Assembly: GCF_003095375.1 (NCBI RefSeq)
Contig: NZ_QEHR01000001.1
Coordinates: 248,001 to 312,000 of the forward strand
DNA length: 64,000 nt
Direction of reading: 5' to 3'
Source of the DNA: Marixanthomonas spongiae
GTDB lineage: Bacteria > Bacteroidota > Bacteroidia > Flavobacteriales > Flavobacteriaceae
This document shows, piece by piece, positions 17,562 through 25,992 of this stretch. Each line of letters begins with the position of its first letter. The first letter of the stretch is position 1. The translations under genes and the position numbers were made by a program. The notes under the pieces were generated by a model, which saw nothing but the letters and a program-made list of their open reading frames with translations, had not been told where the DNA came from and did not search any database.

Positions 17562-17838
17562 ACTCTCTATAAAAGCCGATTTGGACATCGCAGAACTTTA
17601 TGAACATGGGATAGCGACTTTTGGTTTGCTTCAGGCTCAAAAATACGTTACTGGCATGCACCACCATTTTCAAACGCTATCCAACAATGCCGAGTTAGGA
17701 AGGGATGCTTCGGAGTTTGCTCCTTCCCTATTACGTTTTGTTTATAAAGCACATACCATTTTTTACAGGATCACAGACGACGGTGTATTTATTGTTCGCA
17801 TTTTGGGACAGTCAATGGATTACCCAAGACATATTTAA
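17548..17838 (+). CDS. parE: Type II toxin, ParE/RelE superfamily
   Basis: A 96-residue toxin: MGVYRLSIKADLDIAELYEHG, FGLLQAQKYVTGMHHHFQTL, and a C-terminal LLRFVYKAHTIFYRITDDGVFIVRILG...MDYPRHI (in parts), the pattern of ParE toxins, which poison DNA gyrase. The start is the ATG at 17548, within the 3' end of parD; a TTG 21 bases further upstream is in frame but less likely. All the usual strands are present, so it appears intact. Confidence 0.88.
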   Translation: MGVYRLSIKADLDIAELYEHGIATFGLLQAQKYVTGMHHHFQTLSNNAELGRDASEFAPSLLRFVYKAHTIFYRITDDGVFIVRILGQSMDYPRHI

Positions 17839-17952
17839 CTGTTCCAAAAAGATCGCATGAAAAGATAAGTTTTTAAAATCAAAATGATTAGGAGCTAAGG
17901 TAACTCAAAAAATTTCAAAATAGATTTTAGTTTGCGAACCTTCATGCCCATC

Positions 17953-18459
17953 TCAAATAACCCTCCGCACTTCAACAAAGGCATTGTTCCAATACCGTTC
18001 ATTGAGCGAAGAAACAATCACCCCTCTGGACGTTGTGGAGTGTATAAATTTAACCGCGCCTTTTCGCGATTCCACCACCAACCCAACATGATTAATAACC
18101 CTGCGGCTTTTATTGGTTTGAAAAAAAAGCAAATCGCCTTCTTCCACCTCCCGTAATGAAATGCGTTTTCCCTGTTTGGCCATATCGCGCGAAACCCGGG
18201 GCAAGGCAATATTTTCATTTTTAAACGAAGTATAGACCAACCCAGAGCAATCCATCCCTCTTTTTGTAGTACCGCCAAATTTATAGCGTGTGCCTTCAAA
18301 AGATTTGGCATATTCAATGATGTTCTGGGCTTTTGGCGCAACCGAATGGTTTTTATGCGAAATGGTCCGCACTGTATTTCTTTTTTTCGACACGTTTCGG
18401 GAACTTCCGCAAGAAATAAGTGCCAGGGCGAGGAATGAAAGAAGGATGATTTTTTTCAT
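17953..18459 (-). CDS. NlpC/P60 family cell-wall endopeptidase (C40), lipoprotein
   Basis: A 168-residue lipoprotein peptidase that cuts peptide bonds in peptidoglycan stems. The signal peptide ends in the lipobox LALISC (Cys17). The catalytic Cys is in GMDCSGLVYTSF, the His in NHVGLVVE, and the third polar residue in KFIHSTTSRG. Length is short, so there is only one catalytic domain and no SH3 domain. It is the last gene of the surE-small membrane protein-lpxB-NlpC run on the minus strand, 34 bases after lpxB. Confidence 0.9.
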   Translation of the reverse strand: MKKIILLSFLALALISCGSSRNVSKKRNTVRTISHKNHSVAPKAQNIIEYAKSFEGTRYKFGGTTKRGMDCSGLVYTSFKNENIALPRVSRDMAKQGKRISLREVEEGDLLFFQTNKSRRVINHVGLVVESRKGAVKFIHSTTSRGVIVSSLNERYWNNAFVEVRRVI

Positions 18460-18493
18460 AACGGTCGTGTTTCAATACCTATAACTTATTTTT

Positions 18494-19615
18494 TCAGGTT
18501 TTATTTTTTGTTTCAGCAATTATCAATTGGGCCGTTTTCTCGCTGGCACCTTTACCTCCCAGTTTTTGCTCTAAGTCGTAATAGTCCAAAAACAGTACGG
18601 CGCGGTTGTATTCGTCCAATATTTTATTCAACTCCTTTTTTAAACGCTTGGTGTTGAAGTCGGTTTGAATGAGTTCGGTCACCACTTCCTTGTCCAAGAT
18701 CAAATTCACCAACGAAATGTAGCTTAGGTTTATCACCCGCTTGGCGATTTCATACGAAATACGGCTCCCTTTATAACAAACCACCTGCGGCACTTTATAT
18801 AAAGCCGTTTCCAGTGTGGCCGTGCCCGAAGTCACCAAGGCAGCGTGCGAAATGCTCAACAGATCGTACGTTTTATTGAGCAACAGGTGCACATTCTGCT
18901 TTTTTAGAAATGGGGCATAAAAAGAGGCTTCTTGACTGGGGGCACCGGCAATGACGAACTGAAATTCGGTAAAATCCCCCACTACGCTCAGCATCACTTT
19001 CAGCATTTTTGAAATCTCCTGCTTTCTGCTTCCGGGGAGCAACGCGATGATAGGGCGTTCGTCCAATCCGTTTTCTTCTTTAAAAGAAGCAGGAATTACC
19101 TGCTTGCGCTGGGCTATTTCATCGATTAAGGGATGTCCCACAAAATGAACAGGAAAGCCGTGCTTTTTTTCGTAGAATTCTTTTTCAAACGGAAGGATCA
19201 CGTACATAAAATCCACATCGCGCTTAATGCTTTTTATACGGTTTTCTTTCCACGCCCATATTTGTGGCGAAATATAATAATGTGTGACAAACCCGTGTTG
19301 TTTGGCCCATTTTGCGATACGCAGGTTAAATCCCGGATAATCGATAAAGATGATGGCATCGGGCCGGTAAGCTTCAATGTCTTTTTTACAGAATGAAATG
19401 TTCTTCAATATGGTACGCAGGTTAAAAAGCACCTCTACAAAGCCCATAAATGCAAGGTCGCGGTAGTGTTTTACGAGCGTTCCGCCAACAGCTTCCATTA
19501 AATCGCCACCCCAAAACCGAAAGTCCGCTTCAGGATCGTGAACCTGCAACGCTTTCATTAAATTGGCCCCGTGCAAATCGCCGGAAGCTTCGCCTGCTAT
19601 GAGGTAGTATTTCAT
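18494..19615 (-). CDS. lpxB: Lipid-A-disaccharide synthase
   Basis: A 373-residue glycosyltransferase that joins UDP-diacylglucosamine and lipid X to form the lipid A disaccharide at the inner membrane. Start set at the ATG giving MKYYLIAGEASGDLHGANLM, which matches the family N-terminus exactly; the frame is open 12 codons further upstream but those are not conserved. Further marks: FIDYPGFNLRIA, YYISPQIWAWKENR, LPFEKEFYEKK, LLPGSRKQEI and GTATLETAL (last near residue 270). Normal length. Confidence 0.95.
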   Translation of the reverse strand: MKYYLIAGEASGDLHGANLMKALQVHDPEADFRFWGGDLMEAVGGTLVKHYRDLAFMGFVEVLFNLRTILKNISFCKKDIEAYRPDAIIFIDYPGFNLRIAKWAKQHGFVTHYYISPQIWAWKENRIKSIKRDVDFMYVILPFEKEFYEKKHGFPVHFVGHPLIDEIAQRKQVIPASFKEENGLDERPIIALLPGSRKQEISKMLKVMLSVVGDFTEFQFVIAGAPSQEASFYAPFLKKQNVHLLLNKTYDLLSISHAALVTSGTATLETALYKVPQVVCYKGSRISYEIAKRVINLSYISLVNLILDKEVVTELIQTDFNTKRLKKELNKILDEYNRAVLFLDYYDLEQKLGGKGASEKTAQLIIAETKNKT

Positions 19616-19733
19616 GATTTTTAAGTACTTCGGAAATAGCTTCAGAAACAAAAATAGGGCTTTAATTGCAACTTTTTAAGGATAGGTGTTGCAATTTGGT
19701 TTCAGAACGCTGTTCCAGCACAATCTATTTCTG

Positions 19734-20021
19734 TTATAAGAATTTTGAAATTAAAATCACCAAAGCCGCCAAAACCGTAGCTAAAACAACACCCCTGGCG
19801 CGATACATTTTATTTTTCTTCAAGAGGATAAAGAAGGCACATAAATTTAAAATAGCACCCAAAGCGATGATGTTGCCCAATACATCCTGTTCAATGGAAT
19901 ATTGGATGGTTTTCTCCAGTGTTTCTTTTGAGAAAAAATAGATGTACAGATAGCTTCCTGCAAGGTTGGCGAACACCCCAATTAAAAACCCAACTATAAT
20001 TTCTTTGCCCATTTTGCTCAT
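19734..20021 (-). CDS. Small membrane protein between surE and lpxB
   Basis: A 95-residue protein with three predicted membrane helices (about residues 8-28, 47-66, 75-93) joined by short loops; the sequence begins MSKMGKEIIVGFLIGVFANL. I do not recognise a family. The ATG overlaps the surE TGA by four bases (ATGA), which fixes the start and indicates translational coupling with surE. It ends 118 bases before the lpxB start. A similar small membrane protein is often found in this place in flavobacteria, but its role is unknown. Confidence 0.7.
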   Translation of the reverse strand: MSKMGKEIIVGFLIGVFANLAGSYLYIYFFSKETLEKTIQYSIEQDVLGNIIALGAILNLCAFFILLKKNKMYRARGVVLATVLAALVILISKFL

Positions 20022-20797
20022 GACAATTTCCAGGTATTTAAATCTTGTATGGCGTGGTGGGCCGTAAGGTCGAATTGCACGGGCACGACCGAAACAAAAC
20101 CGTTTGCCAAGGCCCACTCGTCGGTATCTTCGCCTTTGTCCTCGTTTACAAATTCTCCAGTAAGCCAGTAATATTCGCGCCCTAACGGATTAACACGCTT
20201 ATCGAACTGCTCCTCCCAATGGGCATTGGCTTGTCGGCATACTTTTATGCCTTTTAATTTAGATGCCGGCAGCTTGGGAATATTCACATTCAAGACCACT
20301 CCTTTGGGCAAGCCGTTTTTCAAGGTTTCTTCGGCAATGGTTTTTATAAACTTTTTGGTAGGTTCAAAATCGGCCTCCAAAGAATAATCCAACAGCGAAA
20401 AGCCAATGGAAGGAATGCCTAGGGTACCGGCCTCGACCGCCGCACTCATAGTCCCGCTGTAAATCACGTTGATGGACGAGTTGCTCCCGTGGTTTACGCC
20501 GCTCACGCAGAGGTCAGGTTTGCGTTTTAAAATTTCATTTACGGCCAATTTTACACAGTCCACCGGCGTGCCGCTGCTACTATACTCTTGCTGCGGCTCT
20601 TTCTCCCGCACTTTAACCGTATCGCAGTACAAGGTGTCGTTTATGGTAATGGCGTGTCCCATGCCACTTTGGGGCGAATCTGGAGCCACGACACACACGT
20701 CGCCCAAGGTGTTCATTACCTCAATAAGTGCCCGTATGCCCGGAGCGGTTATCCCATCGTCGTTCGTAACTAAAATAAGTGGTTTTTTCTTTGCCAT
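20018..20797 (-). CDS. surE: 5'/3'-nucleotidase SurE
   Basis: A 259-residue metal-dependent phosphatase acting on nucleoside monophosphates, important in stationary-phase survival in other bacteria. The metal-binding motif LVTNDDGITAPGIRAL is at residue 7, followed by VVAPDSPQSGMGHAIT near 37 and SGVNHGSNSSINVIYSGTMSAA near 98 (in parts). Length is normal. First gene of the operon surE, small membrane protein, lpxB, NlpC. It diverges from the sugar aminotransferase gene. Confidence 0.95.
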   Translation of the reverse strand: MAKKKPLILVTNDDGITAPGIRALIEVMNTLGDVCVVAPDSPQSGMGHAITINDTLYCDTVKVREKEPQQEYSSSGTPVDCVKLAVNEILKRKPDLCVSGVNHGSNSSINVIYSGTMSAAVEAGTLGIPSIGFSLLDYSLEADFEPTKKFIKTIAEETLKNGLPKGVVLNVNIPKLPASKLKGIKVCRQANAHWEEQFDKRVNPLGREYYWLTGEFVNEDKGEDTDEWALANGFVSVVPVQFDLTAHHAIQDLNTWKLS

Positions 20798-20930
20798 TGC
20801 TACAATTTATGGCTGCAAAAATACAATTTTACCGTTGGGTTTGGTTGTTGAAGTGCTTCATTTTTCTGAAACCTTACACTCATTGATTTTTTCAGAAACG
20901 CATTGCGCTTTAATTGAATGGACAATAACA

Positions 20931-20961
20931 TTGCACCCCGAATTCAATTTTCGTAATTTTG
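20931..20961 (+). promoter_or_regulatory. Promoter of the aminotransferase-galE operon
   Basis: TTG (20931-20933), 20 bases, then TAATTTTG (20954-20961), an exact TAnnTTTG. It lies 26 bases before the ATG at 20988. Confidence 0.8.
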
Positions 20962-20987
20962 ATGAAACAATCCCTTCAAAAAACAGT

Positions 20988-22148
20988 ATGCGAAAAATTC
21001 AAATGGTCGATCTTAAAGGCCAATATCAAGATATCAAAGAACAAGTAGATCAATCGATGCGGGATGTAATAGCCTCCACTGCATTCATCAACGGGCCGGA
21101 AGTTCATAAGTTTCAGGAAGAACTGGAAGCCTATTTAGACGTAAAACACGTGATACCCTGTGCCAACGGTACCGATGCGCTGCAAATTGCCATGATGGGG
21201 CTTGGATTAAAACCCGGCGACGAAGTAATCACGGCCGATTTTACCTTTGCGGCTACCGTAGAAGTCATTGCGTTGTTAGGCCTGACCCCCGTTTTGGTCG
21301 ATGTAGACCCCGTTAGTTTCAATATTGACGTGGAAGCCATTAAAAAAGCCATTACGCCAAAGACCAAGGCTATTGTCCCGGTTCATTTGTTTGGTCTTGC
21401 TGCCAATATGGAGGAAATCATGAAAATTTCCGAGGCTCATAATCTATACGTTATTGAGGACAATGCACAGGCCATTGGTGGCACCTATACTTCAAAAGAC
21501 GGCACCAAAACAAAAACTGGGACTATTGGGCATGTAGGTTCTACCTCGTTTTTCCCTTCAAAAAATTTAGGCTGTTATGGGGATGGCGGTGCTATTTTTA
21601 CCAATGATGACGATTTGGCCCATACCATCCGTGGCATTGTAAACCACGGAATGTACGTTCGCTACCATCACGATGTGGTTGGGGTGAATTCGCGTTTGGA
21701 TTCCATTCAAGCTGCCGTATTACGAGCAAAATTACCAAAGCTCGATGCCTATAATGCCGCCCGTAGAAATGCCGCAAGGGCTTATTCAAAAGCATTGAAA
21801 GGCATTCAAAATATCGTGATACCCACTGGGTATTGCGAAGCCGAAAATTCGGTTTGCGAGGTGTGTGATTGCCACGTGTTCCATCAATATACGCTTCGGG
21901 TTTTAGGTACCGATAGGGATGCATTAGTAAAACATTTAAACGATAACGGAATCCCGTGCGGGGTATACTATCCTATTCCACTGCACCTTCAAAAAGCTTA
22001 TAAGGACGACCGTTATAACGAAGCCGATTTTCCGGTCACCAACCAACTGGTGAACGAAGTAATCTCACTCCCCATGCACACCGAACTGGATGACGAGCAA
22101 ATTGCCTTCATTACCAAAACACTCATCAACTTTATAACAAAATCATGA
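20988..22148 (+). CDS. DegT/DnrJ/EryC1/StrS family sugar aminotransferase
   Basis: A 386-residue PLP enzyme that makes amino sugars for surface polysaccharides. Start chosen at the ATG giving MRKIQMVDLKGQYQDIKEQV, 26 bases after a consensus promoter; the frame is open far upstream but that part lies antisense to surE. Marks: CANGTDALQIAM near residue 58, DFTFAATVEVI, VIEDNAQAIGG near 155, and the PLP lysine K192 in TSFFPSKNLGCYGDGGA. A short cysteine-rich insert (ENSVCEVCDCHVFHQY) near residue 288 is unusual. It overlaps galE by 4 bases. Confidence 0.92.
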   Translation: MRKIQMVDLKGQYQDIKEQVDQSMRDVIASTAFINGPEVHKFQEELEAYLDVKHVIPCANGTDALQIAMMGLGLKPGDEVITADFTFAATVEVIALLGLTPVLVDVDPVSFNIDVEAIKKAITPKTKAIVPVHLFGLAANMEEIMKISEAHNLYVIEDNAQAIGGTYTSKDGTKTKTGTIGHVGSTSFFPSKNLGCYGDGGAIFTNDDDLAHTIRGIVNHGMYVRYHHDVVGVNSRLDSIQAAVLRAKLPKLDAYNAARRNAARAYSKALKGIQNIVIPTGYCEAENSVCEVCDCHVFHQYTLRVLGTDRDALVKHLNDNGIPCGVYYPIPLHLQKAYKDDRYNEADFPVTNQLVNEVISLPMHTELDDEQIAFITKTLINFITKS

Positions 22149-23173
22149 AAAAAATAGTCGTAACCGGAGGATTGGGCTACATTGGCTCCCATACTGTTGT
22201 AGCACTTCAAAACACCGGATTTGAGGTCGTGGTTATCGATAACCTGTCCAACTCCTCTTTGGATGTTTTGGGTGGTATCACCAATATTACCGGTCAAGCT
22301 CCTGCTTTTGAGCGCTTGGACCTTCGCAACAAAGCCGATGTCACCGAATTTTTCAAAACCCATAACGATCTGGACGGGGTGATTCATTTTGCGGCGAGTA
22401 AAGCCGTTGGTGAAAGCGTGGAAAACCCCTTGTTGTATTATGAAAACAACTTGAACACCCTTGTTTATCTATTGCAGGAATGCAAGGCTCATAGCATCAA
22501 CAATATTATTTTCAGTTCGTCGTGCACGGTATATGGCGAACCCGACTCGTTGCCCATCACCGAAACAGCACCCGTAAAAAAGGCCATGTCCCCCTACGGA
22601 AACACTAAACAAATAAGCGAGGAAATCTTAAATGATGTATGTTCCATTTCTGAAATAAAAGCGATCGCCTTGCGGTATTTTAACCCCATTGGCGCCCATA
22701 AAAGTGCTGAAATAGGGGAATTGCCAATTGGTGTTCCCCAAAATTTAGTTCCGTTTATTACACAAACGGCAGCTGGCATTAGGGAACAGTTATCTGTTTT
22801 TGGAGATGATTACGATACTCCCGATGGAAGTTGCATTCGCGATTACATTCACGTGGTCGATTTGGCCAAAGCGCATGTCATAGCCATGCAGCGGCTTTTG
22901 AACAATAAAAACAACACTAATTTTGAGTTATTCAATATTGGTACCGGAGCGGGAAGCTCTGTTTTTGAAATCATAAATACTTTTGAAGCAGTAACCGGGA
23001 AAAACTTGAATTATAAAGTAGTAGATAGGCGTCCAGGCGATGTAACGGCCGTTTATGCCGACACACAGAAAGCCCATGAGGTTCTGGGTTGGAAAGCCGA
23101 AAAATCGTTGGAAGAAGCTTTGGCATCTGCCTGGAAATGGGAACAAAAAGTTCGCAGTAAAAAAGTGATTTAA
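22145..23173 (+). CDS. galE: UDP-glucose 4-epimerase
   Basis: A 342-residue short-chain dehydrogenase/epimerase that interconverts UDP-glucose and UDP-galactose. GGLGYIGSHT at residue 8 binds NAD, VIDNLSNSS follows strand two, the catalytic pair is Tyr151 and Lys155 in SPYGNTKQISEE, and YFNPIGAH, GDDYDTPDGSCIRDYIHVVDLA and RRPGDVTAVYAD are typical of GalE (cited in parts). It overlaps the aminotransferase stop by ATGA, so both act in nucleotide-sugar supply from one transcript. Confidence 0.95.
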   Translation: MKKIVVTGGLGYIGSHTVVALQNTGFEVVVIDNLSNSSLDVLGGITNITGQAPAFERLDLRNKADVTEFFKTHNDLDGVIHFAASKAVGESVENPLLYYENNLNTLVYLLQECKAHSINNIIFSSSCTVYGEPDSLPITETAPVKKAMSPYGNTKQISEEILNDVCSISEIKAIALRYFNPIGAHKSAEIGELPIGVPQNLVPFITQTAAGIREQLSVFGDDYDTPDGSCIRDYIHVVDLAKAHVIAMQRLLNNKNNTNFELFNIGTGAGSSVFEIINTFEAVTGKNLNYKVVDRRPGDVTAVYADTQKAHEVLGWKAEKSLEEALASAWKWEQKVRSKKVI

Positions 23174-23350
23174 CTATCGTTTTGAAGGGTGTACCCTAAA
23201 TTTGAGTTGTATTAAAATTTTTGACTAAAGACAGCATTAGACGTAAGATAAGTTTATTGAATTTCTTACGCATTTATTTATTAATATTGTTATTAACCTG
23301 TTAAGTAGCAAATATTATGAATCATAAGTCTTTCAGTCCTGCGCCAGTTT

Positions 23351-23381
23351 TTGTTGAAATTTAACATCTTATTTACTTTCG
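23351..23381 (+). promoter_or_regulatory. Promoter of the secreted amidohydrolase gene
   Basis: TTG (23351-23353), 20 bases, then TACTTTCG (23374-23381), one mismatch from consensus, 49 bases before the ATG. The rest of the 257-base gap after galE shows nothing else. Confidence 0.55.
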
Positions 23382-23430
23382 ACATCCATGATAGAATCGT
23401 TTTAAAAAATAAACACTCAAATTACACCCT

Positions 23431-24714
23431 ATGATGAAAAACTTTTACATCTTACTTACTGTTCTCTTTATTTCTTTCGGAAGTTTAGCCCAAAAAACCT
23501 ATTTGCACTGTGGCAAATTGGTTGATGTGAAAAATGAAAAGGTGCTGAGCCAGAAAACCATTATCGTTTCAGGAACTAAAATTGAAGCCATTGAAAACGG
23601 TTATCTAACCGCCAAAAACGAGCAAGACACCACCATCGATTTAAAAGACAAGACCGTCCTGCCCGGCTTGATTGATATGCACGTACATTTGGAAGGGGAA
23701 ACCAGTCCCGATAATTACCTGAAACCTTTCACCTTAAACGAGGCCGATGTGGCCCTTAACGCTGTAGGATACGCCTATAAAACGTTGATGGCTGGTTTTA
23801 CCACGGTTCGCGATTTGGGCGGAAGCGGTGTTAACGTTGCATTACGGAATGCCGTAAACAACGGAAAAATTACAGGTCCAAGAATTTTCACTGCCGAAAA
23901 AGCATTGGGCACCACCGGCGGGCACGCCGATCCTACCAATGGCCGAAAACGCAACTTAATGGACGATCCGGGACCTAAAGAAGGCGTGGTCAACGGCACG
24001 GACGATGCCAAAAAAGCCGTTAGGCAACGCTATAAAAACGGTGCCGACTGGATAAAAATCACAGCTACCGGCGGGGTGTTAAGCGTTGCCAAGAACAGTA
24101 AAAACCCACAGTTTACCGAAGAGGAAATTAAAGCTATTGTTACAACAGCCCAAGATTACGATATGCAAGTGGCCGCCCACGCCCATGGCGATGATGGAAT
24201 GCAACGTGCCATTAGGGCTGGAGTAAAAACCATAGAGCACGGGACATTGATGAGCAACGAAACCATGGAATTAATGAAACAGCACGATGCTTATTTAGTA
24301 CCTACCATAAGTGCAGGAAAATATGTAGCCGAGAAAGCAAAAGTGGACGGGTACTATCCGGCAATTATTGTCCCAAAGGCATTAGAAATAGGGTCTCAAA
24401 TTCAAGACATGTTTAGACGGGCCTATAAAAAAGGTGTCTCTATTGCTTTTGGCACCGATGCTGGCGTGTTCCCACACGGCGACAACGGAAAAGAATTTGG
24501 TTATATGGTCGAGGCCGGAATGCCGGCTATAGAAGCATTACAGTCAGCAACGATAACCAGTGCCAAGTTATTAGGCCAAGAAAGCAACCTAGGACAATTG
24601 CAGCCTGGTTACTTAGCCGATATCATTGCCGTTAAGGATGATCCCACCCAAAACATAAAAACGATGGAAAACGTTGTTTTTGTTATGAAAGAAGGCATCG
24701 TTGAAAAGGATTAA
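23431..24714 (+). CDS. Secreted metal-dependent amidohydrolase (prolidase-like)
   Basis: A 427-residue amidohydrolase with a signal peptide (FYILLTVLFISFGSLAQ). The metal centre is readable: HVHLEG near residue 85 (HxH), the Lys of ADWIKITATGG near 205, AAHAHGDDGM near 248, IEHGTLM near 268, and AFGTDAGVFPHG near 345. This layout matches imidazolonepropionase-like and Xaa-Pro/Xaa-Arg dipeptidase amidohydrolases. Export suggests a periplasmic dipeptidase. The first two codons are both ATG; either may be used. Confidence 0.9.
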   Translation: MMKNFYILLTVLFISFGSLAQKTYLHCGKLVDVKNEKVLSQKTIIVSGTKIEAIENGYLTAKNEQDTTIDLKDKTVLPGLIDMHVHLEGETSPDNYLKPFTLNEADVALNAVGYAYKTLMAGFTTVRDLGGSGVNVALRNAVNNGKITGPRIFTAEKALGTTGGHADPTNGRKRNLMDDPGPKEGVVNGTDDAKKAVRQRYKNGADWIKITATGGVLSVAKNSKNPQFTEEEIKAIVTTAQDYDMQVAAHAHGDDGMQRAIRAGVKTIEHGTLMSNETMELMKQHDAYLVPTISAGKYVAEKAKVDGYYPAIIVPKALEIGSQIQDMFRRAYKKGVSIAFGTDAGVFPHGDNGKEFGYMVEAGMPAIEALQSATITSAKLLGQESNLGQLQPGYLADIIAVKDDPTQNIKTMENVVFVMKEGIVEKD

Positions 24715-24735
24715 TCTATGTTTAACAAAGCATAC

Positions 24736-24766
24736 TTGCATAAAACCGTAAGTCTTTGTTTCTTTG
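24736..24766 (+). promoter_or_regulatory. Promoter of the small basic protein gene
   Basis: TTG (24736-24738), 20 bases, then TTTCTTTG (24759-24766), one mismatch from TAnnTTTG, 23 bases before the ATG at 24790. Confidence 0.5.
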
Positions 24767-24789
24767 TACACTAACTTTAAAACAAAGTG

Positions 24790-24981
24790 ATGAAATTAGT
24801 TTCAGTGAAACGAAAAACAAAGAGTGAAAAACGATTTACCCAAAAAATGGGCATGTTTACTGCCAAAGTGATCTATGTAAAAAAGCGGTTTTTAAACATT
24901 CCGTTTAAAACCATACACAAATACCGTGAGACCTATTACGGCAAAGTAAAGGATTGCGAAGATTGCCAGATCAAGGCTTAA
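24790..24981 (+). CDS. Small basic conserved-looking protein with C-terminal CEDC
   Basis: A 63-residue, strongly basic protein: MKLVSVKRKTKSEKRFTQK, then MFTAKVIYVKKRFLNIPFK, HKYRETYYGKVKDCEDCQIKA. It ends in a CxxC pair. The ATG at 24790 is preferred to the GTG immediately before it. It has its own promoter-like sequence and a strong terminator 29 bases downstream, which supports a real gene. I recall similar short proteins in flavobacteria but know no function; nucleic-acid binding is a guess from charge. Confidence 0.65.
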   Translation: MKLVSVKRKTKSEKRFTQKMGMFTAKVIYVKKRFLNIPFKTIHKYRETYYGKVKDCEDCQIKA

Positions 24982-25010
24982 AGCCTTATACATAACCCTA
25001 TAAACTAAAA

Positions 25011-25038
25011 AAACCCTCCTAAAACTGGAGGGTTTTTT
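25011..25038. terminator. Bidirectional terminator between the small basic protein and gldN
   Basis: AAACCCTCC (25011-25019) pairs with GGAGGGTTT (25027-25035), 9 bp, with T's after it on the plus strand and A's before it (T's on the minus strand). It can stop both the 24790 gene and the gldKLMN operon, whose last stop is at 25075. Confidence 0.88.
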
Positions 25039-25074
25039 AATATCAATACTACTAGACTAGTTTTATTGGATTTC

Positions 25075-25974
25075 TTAATAGTTCCAAAGGTCTATTTCCA
25101 TGTTGCGTATTTTCTCTTCAATACGGTCAGACTCCAACAATTGCATTAGAGCATTGTCGTTTATGTAGTCGCGTACGCCACGGTCGCCCTGTACGTTATC
25201 TTCCTTATAGATAAGGCCATCAAAACGCCTTGAGTTCAATAAATGGTCGTACGATATGGGTTGCGAGGTGTTTTTTCGGTTAAAAGCTTTTGCGTTGTGC
25301 AACACTTCCCGTGCACCGGGGAACCATACCCAGAACAATTCAACTTTACTGTCGATGTTATCGTCTGGGAATGCTTTCGAACGGGCTTCGTTTGCAACTG
25401 GGCAAATGCCCAACAAACGGTACTTCAATTCGCCCTGGCGCTTATCGATGTACCAAAGGCCACGAATTCTCCATTCTTCGAGATCACCGGCATCTAAGGT
25501 GAATTTACGAATGTACTGTTCGTCCACTTTCCCTTCGGCATTGAACTGCTCAATACCAAGGTCGGTTGTGTCGCTATATACCAATGAGGCGCTAAGATCG
25601 TCCAAGGTTCTTTTTTCAGTAAAATAGGAATCTGCATACACGTGCTCTATTTCACCGTTTTTAATGGCAGTAACCAGCACATCGTACAAAGACCGACGTT
25701 CTGAACCAATGTTATTGGTGTCGATAGGGTAATACAACGGAAAGTTTACCCGTTCGTCCAGGTCAATGATTTCCCAAACGGCTTTAGACCACAGTACATC
25801 GCGTTCATCTACATAACCGTAGGGTAAAGGCTCATCATTATCATAGGCAATTTGCGCCTCGGTCTTTTTGCCTATATCCTCCGGGGTCTCGGCATTCAAT
25901 ATGTTTACCTGTGCCGAGGCACCAAAACACATGACAAGGCCAAAAACCGCCGTAATAACATTTTTATTGTTCAT
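25075..25974 (-). CDS. gldN: Gliding motility / type IX secretion protein GldN
   Basis: A 299-residue periplasmic protein of the type IX secretion system, forming the ring with GldK beneath the outer membrane. A signal peptide (VFGLVMCFGASAQ) is followed by the GldN core: VDERDVLWSKAVWEIIDLDERVNFPLYYP (in parts: DVLWSKAVWE, DERVNFPLYYP), RSLYDVLVTAIK, EWRIRGLWYIDKR and YRLLGICP. Last gene of gldK-gldL-gldM-gldN. It begins 18 bases after the gldM stop. Length normal for the family. Confidence 0.96.
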   Translation of the reverse strand: MNNKNVITAVFGLVMCFGASAQVNILNAETPEDIGKKTEAQIAYDNDEPLPYGYVDERDVLWSKAVWEIIDLDERVNFPLYYPIDTNNIGSERRSLYDVLVTAIKNGEIEHVYADSYFTEKRTLDDLSASLVYSDTTDLGIEQFNAEGKVDEQYIRKFTLDAGDLEEWRIRGLWYIDKRQGELKYRLLGICPVANEARSKAFPDDNIDSKVELFWVWFPGAREVLHNAKAFNRKNTSQPISYDHLLNSRRFDGLIYKEDNVQGDRGVRDYINDNALMQLLESDRIEEKIRNMEIDLWNY

Positions 25975-25992
25975 AGTCTTTATTTTAGTATT

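Noticed and set aside
17304-17838. Prophage or integrated element marked by parDE
   Set aside because: No integrase, att repeats or phage genes nearby; the pair stands alone between ordinary genes.
20469-20987. Extended N-terminus for the sugar aminotransferase
   Set aside because: The extra 173 codons lie antisense to surE and upstream of a consensus promoter; the family N-terminus begins at 20988.
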